A stretch of DNA of 64,000 nt from Pholiota molesta. Taxonomy: Eukaryota > Basidiomycota > Agaricomycetes > Agaricales > Strophariaceae. The stretch spans positions 62,001-126,000 of the forward strand of contig JACGCK010000034.1 of assembly GCA_014925825.1 (NCBI GenBank), in the 5' to 3' direction. The position numbers were made by a program, and so were the translations under genes. A model generated the notes under the pieces. That model did not search any database. It was not told where the DNA came from and saw only the letters and a program-made list of their open reading frames with translations. Shown in pieces: positions 35,801 to 46,092 of this stretch. Within the stretch, counting starts at the first letter, position 1. Each line of letters begins with the position of its first letter.

Positions 35801-37876
35801 GAAAAAAACAAAGACAAAAAACATCCAAATGAAAGGGAATGAAAGAAAGGAAACGAAGAACCGTCGTCGTTCGTCGTTGCGTAGATATGGACCAAAGTCA
35901 AACACGTTCGTAACATGGGGGAGAGCGCAAATCGAAAGCAAGTCGGAGGACACCAAAAAAAAAAAAAAAAAAAGGAAAAAGAAAAAATTCCAAATGAAAG
36001 CGAAATAGAGAAAGGAAACGCACGCCCAAAAAAGGGAAACGCCAAGGCAAAATCCAGAACCGGTGTTGGAAGGAGGAGAAGCGCAGGCAGAGACAGCCCG
36101 AAGGAGCGCGGTGGGAGACAGCGTGGAAGGGGATGGGAAAACGGGCAGAAATAGAATGAGGTCATAGAACCAGTGCAATGAGGAAACAGAACATTTATCG
36201 TTGCGTAGAGAATCCACCCCAGCCAAACGTGTTCCAAACGTGTTGGTAGGTCGCACGGCGCACATTCGAACGCTCGTCCAGCAGGTCGCAGGACAGAAAA
36301 AAAAAAAACAGGAAAAAACCAAAAAATGCGAATGAAAAAAGAAAAAGCAAAGGACAAGGACAAGGAAAAGGAAAAGGAAAGACAGAAAACGGAACGCACC
36401 AGGGTAAAACGTCCGCCCATCCACATTAAACTCGTCCGAAAACACCAGCTCGTACTCATACCCGTCGAAGCCCTGGCGCGTCTTCGCAGCGCTCGGCGTA
36501 TCCTTATCCACCGCGTCCGGCATCCCAAACCTGCTCCAAAAACAGGTCAGCCCCAATCCACACCCCCAACCCCAAAAACCAAAACTCCAAGGAGAAAACG
36601 CGAATAAAGGAGAAAACGACAAAGAGAACGAGAAGAACGCGGATACGCACAAAACAGGCGCCTGCCCCGTCGCATTAATCCTCACATTCCCCTCGATCGC
36701 ACTATTCCGCCTCTCGTCCCTATAGAACGTCAGCACCGGGTACACGATGAACAGGCAGAGCAAGGCGAGCAGCAGCGCGAGCAGCATCGCCACGTTCACG
36801 AGCCCGCGCCACGGGAAGCTCCTTGACCCCCGGTAGCGCGACCCGTCGGGGCGCAGCATGCCCACGCCGAGCGTCTTCCCGCCCCGTCCCCCGTTCCCAG
36901 TCCCATTCCCGGTCCCGTTACCATTTGCGTTGCTACCACGCCCGGACGGAGAGTGTTTGTCGGTGAGCGACGCGCCGGGGTCGTGCAGCCAGTCCTCGTC
37001 GTCGAGCTCCCCGTCGTCCGCGGTCGGGTCGTACGCGTACGGCACGAGCCCGCGCACGCTCCCGCCCATGCTGCCCAGCCCCGCGTCCCCGCCCATCCCC
37101 AGCCCCATTCCCAACCCGAGCCCCAGGCCCGCGCCCGCCCCGCCGGCGAGCGACGCGATGGAGTCCCCCGACGACGACGCCACGCTGTTCCTCTTCGAAC
37201 TTGACCCAAAGAGGCGCGGGGGCTGGAGGAGGGGCGAGCGGCCCCCCGTGGAGGAGGTGGAGGCGTGCGAGGAGACGGTGCTGTCCGCGAGGCGGTAGAG
37301 CACCATGCTGCCCTGCGTGCCCAGCGACGCGGGGAACGCGGACGTGTGCGCCCCCATGCCGAGGCCGAGGGAGGTGAGCAGGACGCCGTCCGCGGAGACG
37401 CCACCGCCGTCCTGTGGGTGGGGCGCGCCGAACTGCCCGGGGTTGCGGTTGAACGAGGACACGCGGGAGACGGGGCGGGAGGAGGAGGCGGAGGCGGAGG
37501 GGTAGAATTGGGGCGGGCCCGGGTGGACGTGGCGCGGCGCCGTGCCCAGCGGCGACGCGGGGGTCGGCGCGAAGCCGCCTGCGCTCCCGCTGCGCCCGAC
37601 GCCGGGCGGCATCGGGCGCTGCCCGGCGTGCGCCTCGATGTACTCCTGCGAGCTCATCTGGCGCTCCTGCAGCTGCGCGAAGGAGGGCGTGCCCGCGGCG
37701 GCGGGCGAGGCGAGCAGGCGGGCGTCCTCGCGCGGGGTGGGGGTCGCGATCACGGGCGTCGAGGGGGAGGAGCGGTACTGGTTGGGGTCGGGGAGGCGGG
37801 TGGGGGCGAAATCGGCGTAGTGCCCGTCATTGATGGGTGGGGAGGTGGGGCGCGGGGGCGAGCGCTGCGAGGCCAT
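32875..37876 (-). CDS. KRE6: Beta-1,6-glucan synthesis protein KRE6/SKN1 family (GH16-like)
   Basis: A ten-exon model of 866 residues. Exons are 37876-36651, 36530-36400, 34554-34256, 34189-34113, 34040-33903, 33842-33526, 33462-33274, 33205-33044, 32990-32944 and 32889-32875, all GT-AG and summing in frame. A roughly 370-residue disordered, Gly/Ser/Pro-rich cytoplasmic region is followed by one membrane anchor ([20 protein letters not shown]), giving type II topology. The lumenal SKN1/KRE6 domain has [80 protein letters not shown] and [12 protein letters not shown], with GAPEIDIFE matching the GH16 catalytic signature. In yeast the family is needed for cell-wall beta-1,6-glucan in the secretory pathway. 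Intron 2 is unusually long (1845 nt, 34555-36399). Confidence 0.92.
35506..36310 (-). repeat. Tandem repeats inside KRE6 intron 2
   Basis: Three diverged copies of a core of about 100 bp lie near 35717-35822, 35874-35965 and 36196-36305. Each runs from a CGTTGC(A/G)TAGA word through an AGCGCAAATCG- or GCGCACATTCG-like word to an A-rich tract. Longer words are shared by only two units: GGCAAAATCCAGAACCGGTG at 35523 and 36047, and GGGAAAACGGGCAGAAAT at about 35650 and 36134. A 19-base A run ends the middle unit. The array accounts for nearly half of the intron's unusual length. Confidence 0.7.
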
Positions 37877-38020
37877 CGTTGGGCCGTCCGTCGGTCGTCC
37901 GTGGGTGTTCGTCTGTCGGTCGTCGTCGATCGCGGGCGAGAACTGAGTTGAGCTGGCGCGTCTCTGTGCTGTGCTCGTCTATTCTCAGTTTACGCTCAGC
38001 CTGGTCGGGTGGCGGCGGCG

Positions 38021-38098
38021 AAGGCGGCTTGGAGAGGAAAAAGGAAGGGAAGGGGAGGTGGAGAAGAAGAGGGGTGGGGAGGACAAGAAGGGTGGGAC
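38021..38098 (-). promoter_or_regulatory. CT-rich tract upstream of KRE6
   Basis: Read on the coding strand of KRE6 this is an almost uninterrupted C/T run (for example CCACCTCCCCTTCCCTTCC) that begins about 145 bp before the start codon. Such pyrimidine tracts are common in promoters of well-expressed filamentous-fungal genes. No TATA box was seen. Confidence 0.45.
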
Positions 38099-39049
38099 CG
38101 TGGGACTCTTCTTCGCCACTTTGCGCTGGCGAACCATCGCCGACTCAACTCACATCCTCTTTATGTCAGCAGTTCGTTTTCGGAAATGCACCAGCGCCTA
38201 TGGCGCCCGTCATGCCTTTGCTCGACTACGTTGTGAATGCTTCCTAGAGCCCCCTATTACAGCGTCTCTTCAGGCCACTGACATGGTACTGTCGCCTCTT
38301 CAAATTGGTCACCTCTTCGGCATGGCCCCACAGGTGGCTTCGCTTAGGCCAGATAAGCGTATGTTCATTTTTCCGCGCACACGCACAGGTCTCTAACGCC
38401 GCGTTTCAACGCGCGCACGCTAACTATGATATGCATCTAGTCGCTATGCAATATACCTTTCCTTTTGTACTAACTAGCCTTACTAACTGAGTCACAGAAT
38501 AACAAACATCAACGTTAATTAATTCCGGCATCATCATTCATGCTCTGCGGCAACGCCCCGACGAAGCTGGCCGCTGGAGTTCGGTGGATCGACATGATTC
38601 GACAACCCGCACCACAAAGAAGCATAGACCTGCGTTCCATATGGCTTCGTGCGTTTAGTACCGGAACACCAAAATCGGAGGAATGCAAGTGGTAGTACGT
38701 GAGCAGTACCTTCCGTGTTGAGCGATAGCATGCAGACGTCATCGCCACGCCTTATCTCTCCCACTCCTCCCCTTCTGCACGCGCACTTCCTTCATTTCTA
38801 TCAAGTAACCACAAAGGATAAGAGAGATGAGATTATCAGTTGAGCTATCTGTGATAATGGTACATTGTATCCATCCTCGACCGCTCACACCTTCACACAT
38901 CAGCCATGCATGCATCATGATCGATGTCATTTATGATAAGCACCTATAAGTAGATCAATTGTATATAGAGACCAGACTCTCCGAGGTAAATATGAACCAT
39001 GATTCGCTCCCTCGAGAACCGCCGATCTGTGATACAACTCCGACTATCT

Positions 39050-39210
39050 GCACACTTAAGCGCCACGATTCCAATCTCCAGCAGTCTAAGCGCCCATAAT
39101 CTGTGCCACCGACGCGCGCTTATTTTTGGGGATGTCCACGCAGCGGAGTTCCTCGTCCCACAGTCGTGCCATGGCCATTCTCCCCACCGCGCGCATTCAC
39201 GCCCAGTTTT
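39050..39210 (+). repeat. Direct repeat R3, copy 1
   Basis: About 160 bp beginning GCACACTTAAGCGCCACGAT, then AGTCTAAGCGCCC, GTGCCACCGACGCGCGCTTAT, CAGCGGAGTT and GCGCATTCACG. It matches 39560-39710 with scattered changes and small indels. Confidence 0.7.
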
Positions 39211-39559
39211 GAAAACCGGTTCCGCGGCTGGATGAGTAGTCCTGCGTGACTCCGCTCGGCGCTGCGGCAAATACGCCCTGACCTGCCAAACCTTAGAATG
39301 CCGCAGATCGCCTCAGATGTCGTTTTATGACTCGGAATGTGGATTGAAATCTTTGGAATTTCTGGTTCGACCACAGGCAAATCCGTGCACATTGAGGGTG
39401 GGCCAATATCCCTAAGGGCTAATATCAATTGGTAAGTATGTAACTGCCCCGCTTTCTGAGCGCATATGTATAATAATGACTCAGAGTCCTAGATGGGACT
39501 TGAACATGGTGTAGGTGAGTACTCTTACAGTATTCTTGCCAATGACTGTGATACTTGCA

Positions 39560-39710
39560 GTGTGCACACTTAAGCGCCACGATTCCAAGTGCCAGGAGTC
39601 TAAGCGCCCGTGATACGTGCCACCGACGCGCGCTTATATCTGGGATGTCCAGGCAGCGGAGTTTCGCATCCCACAGTCCACACCGTGCGCATTCACGCTG
39701 CACTTCAAAA
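39560..39710 (+). repeat. Direct repeat R3, copy 2
   Basis: The same series of words as 39050-39210, about 510 bp downstream in the same orientation. The minus-strand open frames in the two copies encode similar peptides (CLDIPDISARRWH against SPKISARRWH), which suggests either a coding relic or simply recent duplication. Confidence 0.7.
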
Positions 39711-40550
39711 TGCCCAACATTGAATAGGCAAGTAAATACTTGCCCTCCTCCCTGATTCTCCATCTACGCCACTTGCATATGGCTGCGTGCGGCGCGCTTC
39801 CCGGAATGCACCCGCGGCTGGGGGGAGCAAGTGTCCAGTACCTTCCGTGCATGTGTTGGCCGCTGACACGCAGACGGCCTCATCTCTCCCATTCCTCCCC
39901 TTCTGCACACGCACATACTCCTTTCCGAGTCGTTCTGGTCTATCAAGGATAGAAAGTTGGGTCCGGCAACGCCCACGAAAAGAAAAAAAATGGAACAGGA
40001 AAAGTGGCAAGGATCGGAATAGACCAGTCGGTGATCCGGTCCTCAACTGATAGGCCCGAGCGCTAAGAAGTATCACACACTCCGAGTCAGATATTGCCCA
40101 GCTCTTGTCATTTATCAGTCAGTTACTCTTTCAGTAGACGATAATTACAATTAGCGCAGTCCTGCAGAACAACGCTACGCCTCGGTGTGCTCGGCAGATG
40201 GGATTGCGCTTCGTTGCGCCGCTGGCGCTTGTCGGACGAGAAATCTCAGTCAAGCGTATCTGTGTTGATGGCATAAGTATAGTCGGCCTTCCTCGAAAAT
40301 GCACTGCGTGGTTTCCATTAAGATTTGTTTCTTTTGGCATCGATAAGGTCAACGCGCAATCAAGGAGCAATCAGGGACGGCTTCTCAATCAAGGACAGTA
40401 TCAATTGCACGGCACTATCAGAGCAAAGAGCGGTTATAATGGGAGTACAGAGTCCCTCGAAAGGATTGGAAGTCAAGGCAAGGCAAGGGCAAGAACGGCT
40501 TCCCTGAAGATATGTAAATCGTAGTACGACCCAATGGAGCAAAGAGAGGT

Positions 40551-40558
40551 TATAAAAG
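40551..40558 (+). promoter_or_regulatory. TATA-like element, distal unit
   Basis: TATAAAAG in the context GAGGTTATAAAAGAGGTGTAA of the first duplicated unit. Confidence 0.5.
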
Positions 40559-40881
40559 AGGTGTAAACCTTTGTATCTGAAGTCGAATCCCATTCCATTC
40601 AACAACTACTTTCCTCTCTCTGGGCGCACCGCGAAGACTAAACTTGATTGAAGGGGTGAATTCGGCCTCCATTACGAGCAACAGTGCGACCACGCACAAT
40701 CAAGGACGTCGGCTTCTCAATCAAGGACAGGATTAAGTGCTATCAATTGCATGGCACTATGAAAACAAAATGCGGTTATAGAGTCCCTCGAAAGCATCGG
40801 AAGTGAAGGCGAGAGCAAGGGGCAAGAAAGGGTTCCCTAAAGATCCGTAAGTCGTACGACCCTATAGGAGCAAAAGGAGGT

Positions 40882-40889
40882 TATAAAAG
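40882..40889 (+). promoter_or_regulatory. TATA-like element, proximal unit
   Basis: TATAAAAG in the second duplicated unit, with the same flanks as the distal copy, about 190 bp before the terpene synthase 2 start codon. Confidence 0.55.
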
Positions 40890-41037
40890 AGGTGTAATTT
40901 TCTGTATCTGAAGTCAAATCCCATTCTAGTCAACGACTACTTTCCTCTCCCTGGACGCACCGCAAAGACTGAACCTAATTGAAAGGCGAACTCGGCCTCA
41001 GTTACGAGCAACAGTGCGCCCCCCTTGATTTGAGTTT

Positions 41038-41045
41038 TATAAAAG
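41038..41045 (+). promoter_or_regulatory. Third TATA-like element, close to the start codon
   Basis: TATAAAAG only 31 bp before the start codon, outside the duplicated units. Used as a core promoter it would leave almost no 5' leader, so its role is doubtful. Confidence 0.3.
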
Positions 41046-41075
41046 TGTCCACTAACATAACAATATACTCAGTCC

Positions 41076-42171
41076 ATGGCCATGGAACATAGCGAGAAGC
41101 AGCTCATTCGCGGGATTGTAGAAGGCCTTCTGCGGAAAATCAGATCCCCATTTACTGTGTTCCCTTACGCGCAAGACTTGCACGATCTCTGCTGCGCGTT
41201 TGCCACAGAACATGGATACCCGATGGGAACAGATCCCTCTGAACCCTCATTGCGACTATGCATGCCACGTGGAGTTATCTTGGCCTCCGTTTCTTATGGC
41301 TATATTGAGGATGACGCTACACGAATATTCATTTCCATTTACACGGCTTTCATAACTTATATTGACGATGCCTACACCGAGGATAGCAAAGGTGTTTCAG
41401 TTTTTACTGAGCAATTCATACGCCGAGAAAAGCAGCTGGATCCTGTTCTCGATGGTTTCGCGAGTTTCTTGCTATCAATTCCAGATTACTATGGGCCGGT
41501 CGAAGGCAACATCATATTAGCGACCACTCTCAATTTCATTAGTTCGATGATATTGGATATACAGACTCAAGGGATCAAGGTAAGTAACTCTATTCAAGAA
41601 TTCATTTCCAAATTTGTATCAACTCTCATTTTTTGTGAAAGGTTTCGTTACATGCAACACGCTATCCAGAGTTCATGAGGCTTATGAGTGGTTTGGCCCC
41701 CACTTACATGATAATGGCATTCGCTCCAATTTTTCCAGTACAGACGTATATTCAAGTAAGTGACTCCCATCGGTTGAGACTGTAGGCTGTGTTTCAAACT
41801 TCTACATCGTGACTAGTGCATACCTGAAGGCGCAAGATATATAAATTTCGTGAAGTGAGTATCGACGTCCTCATACTCAGCTCGAAACAATCACCCATAA
41901 GTCCTTTCACAGTGACGTTATGTCCTTTTATAAGGAAGAGCTCGCCCACGACGCTCTGAATCATATCACTGTCGTTGCTAGAAGCAGTGGTATTTCGAAG
42001 ATGGGGGTCCTTGAACAGGTGGCCAACGATGCCGTGCACGCCCATGAGCAGGTGTGCAAAATCTTGGAAGCGGATAAAGAGGCCTATGAAGTGTGGCAGA
42101 AGTTTAAAGATGGATTTGCCGCATTTCATATATCCTCTAAGAGGTACCTTCTTGATGACCTGATGAACTAG
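41076..42171 (+). CDS. Trichodiene synthase-like (TRI5 family) terpene synthase
   Basis: A predicted 304-residue protein from exons 41076-41579, 41642-41755, 41817-41854 and 41913-42171, GT-AG introns throughout. The aspartate-rich metal motif reads YIDDAYTED. The NSE motif is split by the last intron and reads NDVMSFYKEE after splicing, the arrangement seen in TRI5-type enzymes. Other elements are VFPYAQDLHDLC near the N-terminus and RYINFV just before the NSE motif. The family ionises and cyclises farnesyl diphosphate. Basidiomycete members make varied or unknown products, so trichodiene itself should not be assumed. Length is somewhat short against the classical enzyme. The gene sits directly behind a duplicated promoter. 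Confidence 0.88.
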
Positions 42172-42598
42172 AGCGATGTGCTGTGGTTTTTATACGTTCG
42201 ATCAATGTTCAGTGAACGCACTTTCGATGACAATAGCATATTAGGCTTTCCAACGCGGCTTAGTCGATAATGCTTAGCTTGAAAGGTGGATGCTCTTTGG
42301 ACTTTCACATGTTGTTCTTGCATATTCTTTCTCCCTGCTTTTACCGGCATTCGCACATTGACAGTCCTTTGTCAAGCAATGTTTTATATAAGTCGTGATA
42401 CTTTGACTTTGCACTTCGCTACATATATCGCTTCGCTCAATCCTGATTAGTATTTCCTAGCAAAACCGAAGAGTCAACAATACAAATATGAATACAAAAA
42501 GTAAGTACAGTCTTGATCATAGATCGATATCTAGTCCGAAATCGTATATATCCAACGTTGTCCAAGGATTGAGATTATAATGGTATGAACCTGATATA
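42172..42598. other. Convergent 3' gap between terpene synthase 2 and metacaspase
   Basis: AT-rich, no gene. It must carry both 3' UTRs. Confidence 0.5.
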
Positions 42599-45500
42599 TT
42601 ACAATGTGAATTGACGTTGCAGATCCTATACGAAGCACGAAATACTTTCAATGATACGACCAGCATGAGAAAATTATGAAAGATGCATACCACAGGATGC
42701 GTCCCCGAAATCTGTGCCTTCTGGTGATATTTGGGTATAAGCGTTGCTCTATAGAGGTCAAATCAATTTCCCGTTCGCGGAGAGTAACCAAAAAGCGTCG
42801 GCAGACCTTAGATGCTGTAATAGTTCGTCGTATGTCTGATTCCTGTTTTGTTCTGAAAGGCGAAATATCAACATCCATCTCCACGCTTACCCGAATTAAT
42901 CGTCCATAATCTCACCTAAAGCTTGAATGAAAGCCTACATATAAATCCAACATCGATTAGCCGTTCGCAATACACATATAGCATGCTAAACATTACCCAC
43001 CCAACTCATCGCACCCACCGCCACGCCTCCCTCTCGCGTATCCGCACTCGTCTCATCGTCTTTACACGCGGCCAAGCAGATCTATACACACCGTGTCAAT
43101 ATTACATCATAGATAGAATAGGAGAATCAAAGGATAAGCGGAAAGCGTACCACATCGCCAGGGTCCGAGGTCCCTCGCTGCTGAGCGCGCTTGCTGATAT
43201 GCCCCAGGCTTCGCAGCCTTCCGTGCGCCGAGTGCAGGTAAGGTAGATCTATATAATAGGAAACATGAGTTATGCGCCTATATAAAGAAGGAAGAGCTCG
43301 GGAAAGGTTGGACATAAACTGACCAAGAAGAGTTCCGGAATGACAAGACTAGAGAAGTGAGGATAGTCGTGGGTGGGCGTCAATAGTAAAAATTGCAACA
43401 GGTTGTACGCACGTCAAATAAAGCCTACACAGAAGTACAACTTATGAGGATCTGCAAGCATTCCAAGTGAAAATAGGACACGCACCGTCAACCTCACTCC
43501 CGGTGGCAAGTTATGCACAAGAGCTTCATGTAATTCCTACATGATATCCAAAGGGAACATGGAGCGGAACGAGAAGTAAAAAAAAATCAGAGTTAACGAA
43601 CAAAGGAGAACCCATTCTCAAGAAGTAACACATACATCGTCAATGATGTCGCCTGGACCATCGCCTTGCTTGTCGTCGTAATCCACTGGGAAGATGACTT
43701 CATCCATGCCATCCTTTTCCTTCCCAGACGCATCCGGCGATTGACCTCCATGCCCAGAATCTGTCCGCATCAACAAACAAAATCACCGTGAACATCAACA
43801 CTCATGTACCGTTCATATAAAGCAAGGAATGGTCGAGACGTACAGTGAAAGAACAGCGAATCATGCGGCCGCGCGTCGCTGATAAGCCACGACATCGCAT
43901 TGAACATCTCCTTCCTTGTCGGCCGCGGCTGGCCAGGGTGCGAATACTTGTCATCGACGAGCACGAGGATATCTTGCGATTTGAATCCGTAGTTTTCTTG
44001 ATGGGGGCGTTCGTATCGTATCGATAATCATTCAGAGGCAAACAGAGGGACCTACTCACTGATCAAAAAGTCCCTCATGTTCTCCGCGTCGTTAGCACAC
44101 CCGTGCAGCTCATCCTTCTGGCCTATATAATTGATCCCGATCTACACAGAACGTATGGATTAGTATGATCCTGGTCAACACGAAAACCCAAAATTTAGGA
44201 TGCGGTTTTAAATTCGGGCTCGAAGCATGCTGAAAAGGGGTGTACAGACAGCTAATAACAAGGTCGCGTCTATCGCTGAACAACGCTGAACCAAATCAAA
44301 TAAGAATATCCAATGCCGCGCTGTGGCCTTGACTTTCAGCAAAGAGGAAAACGAATCCGACACGACACAACGCCAGCGCTTAAAAGCAACGCTCTTCTCT
44401 GCGCAAACGCAAGACCTTGGAAACAATGGAAAGTGCTCTCATGACAAGCACGAGCTTCAGCCTGGCTTCGACGCTGGAAGTTCGGAGTTTCCGAATCCTA
44501 TAATTCCATCCTCACGCGCGGCTCGGGCCATCTCGTAACACCGCACAACCGCGACTGCCCAGCTCTCTATATCGGGACGTGTCACCTAACAAAAGTAGGT
44601 CCATCGACCCGACAGGGAAAGCGAAACTCGCATTCAACGACAGGCTAGAATCCTGCGTAAAGACCATACCAGTGGTCCCAGGGAATCGACCAAAGAAAAG
44701 CGACAAACGTCGGAAAACAGCACAGAATGACACGGAACAAAGGAATGGAAGGAGACAGCTCACACAGACCGCCCTCTTCCTCCCCGTACACTTGGAGTAG
44801 AAGAAATTCGGCGCGGGCGGCAGCACCCTGAAGTACTTCGCGATGTCGTCCAGGATCCCCTCCCGCTGCGCGTAGTGCAGCAGCGCCTTCGTCGCGGGCG
44901 GCAGGTGCATGCCCGCGAGCGGGTCGCTTCCAAAAAACTGCGAGGAGTGAGCATCCGATGGCAACGTGCGCCCGCCGTGCGGTTGCGGTTGCGGGTACCC
45001 ATTCGACGACGCCGGATGCGGCGGGTACGGCTGGCTCGAGCCCTGGCTGAGCGCGTGTCCGAGCGCGGACTGCGCGAGCCCCCCGAGGAAGCCGTGTTTC
45101 TGCTGCTGACCGCTGTGCTGCGCATACGAGCTTGAAGAGACCGCCTGCTGGCCCAGTTGGGCCATGAGCTGCTGTGGATTGGGCGCGGAATAATAGTTGT
45201 CCTGCGATGGAGCATGGGAGGAGGCGTGTCCGTGCGATGACCCGTAGTCGTTCTGAGATGGGGCGTGCCCGTGTGGCGATAGGTAATCATTTTGCGTTTG
45301 GGCGTGTCCGTGTGGTGGGGGATAATGGGTTTGGGATGGGGAGTGTCCATGTGATTGTGAAGGGGCATGAGATTGAGAGGGGGCGATGTGTCCTGTATCA
45401 GACGTTGGATAAACTGAATACTGGCCATTCTGGCGCGAACGGGAGGCGGCGTATTCGTCCCTCGCGCTGCTGGATGGTCCATGTGGTGGGGGGTAATGAG

Positions 45501-46092
45501 TTTGGGATGGGGCGTGTCCGTGTGACTGCGAAGGGACATGAGATTGAGAGGGGCCGATGTGTCCTGTACCAGACATTGGAACTGAATACTGGCCATTTGG
45601 GCGCGAACGGGAGGCGTATTCATCCCTCGCACTCCTGGGTTGCCCATGCCGTGGAGGTCCCTCAGATGAATAGCCCCCATCAGACGAAGCGTCCTCGCTA
45701 TCGGGCCGCCGGTGCGAAGAGCGAGGATGCGCTCTCCTCCCAGAATAGTCGGGTGAATCTCGGTGTCGTTGATCCATATAGCTGTCGTCGGAATCGGAGT
45801 CTGAGCGGCCCCTTGACCCATCCCGCGAGTCACGTCGATGACGACTCCACCAGTGCTCGTGGCGACGTCGAGGTTTTGCATCTCCGTAGTGCGCGTCACG
45901 TCGTCGCCCGTCGCCCCGTTCCGAGTCGCTATACACACCACGATTATCTGAGCGCGCGGACGATGCGTACCCGTCATCGTAGCGATGGTCCCGCGAGCGA
46001 TAGTCTCCCAGAGAGCGAGATGGAGAGTCGTATGACCCTTGGGATAGTTCGCGCTTGTCGTAGATCGGAGTCACCATCAGCACCTGCGGCAT
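42599..46092 (-). CDS. MCA1: Type I metacaspase with long disordered prodomain (13 exons)
   Basis: A 701-residue model. Exon 1 (44764-46092) encodes an Arg/Ser/Asp-rich region, then repeated PSQSHGHxPSQTHYPPPHG-like units, a Gln/His/Pro-rich prodomain and CTGRKRAVC. After splicing the peptidase domain reads IGINYIGQKDELHGCANDA, NYGFKSQDILVLVDD, PHDSLFFHYSGHGGQ with the catalytic His, DEVIFPVDYD, ALFDSCHSGTLLDLPY with the catalytic Cys, CKDDETSADTREGG and KAQISGTHPVD. Metacaspases cleave after Arg or Lys, need calcium, and act in stress responses, aggregate clearance and cell death. The start at 46092 is the first ATG of the open exon. Small exons of 12 nt (43413-43424) and 25 nt (43324-43348) encode ALFD and SCHSGTLL. 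Intron 1 is long (622 nt). Confidence 0.9.

Larger units (their letters stand above)
38100..40330. other. Repeat-rich intergenic region, no supported gene
   Basis: No recognisable protein. Besides the pair of repeats listed at 39050 and 39562, a second pair is visible: a stretch with GTACCTTCCGTG, TCTCTCCCACTCCTCCCCTT and CTGCACGCGCAC near 38705-38790 recurs in similar form near 39838-39920. The minus-strand open frames here exist because of these repeats. The whole 38.7-39.95 kb stretch may be nested duplications of one decayed element. Confidence 0.45.
40365..41030 (+). repeat. Tandem duplication of a promoter-like unit upstream of terpene synthase 2
   Basis: Two direct units of about 320 bp, 40365-40685 and 40705-41030. 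Shared blocks in order are TCAATCAAGGACAG, AGAGTCCCTCGAAAG, GGTTATAAAAGAGGTGTAA, TTGTATCTGAAGTC (TCTGTATCTGAAGTC in unit 2), ACTACTTTCCTCTC, GACGCACCGC (GGCGCACCGC in unit 1) and TTACGAGCAACAGTGCG. Each unit carries a TATA-like box followed by a pyrimidine stretch, as expected for a core promoter plus transcribed leader. Confidence 0.75.

Noticed and set aside
37265..37951. 228-residue plus-strand open frame opposite KRE6 exon 1
   Set aside because: A shadow of the GC-rich antisense strand of a confirmed coding exon.
39481..39560. Possible minus-strand tRNA (GTTCAAGTCCC and a CTGTAAG loop)
   Set aside because: Neither the anticodon stem nor the T-stem pairs. At best a decayed tRNA-like sequence.
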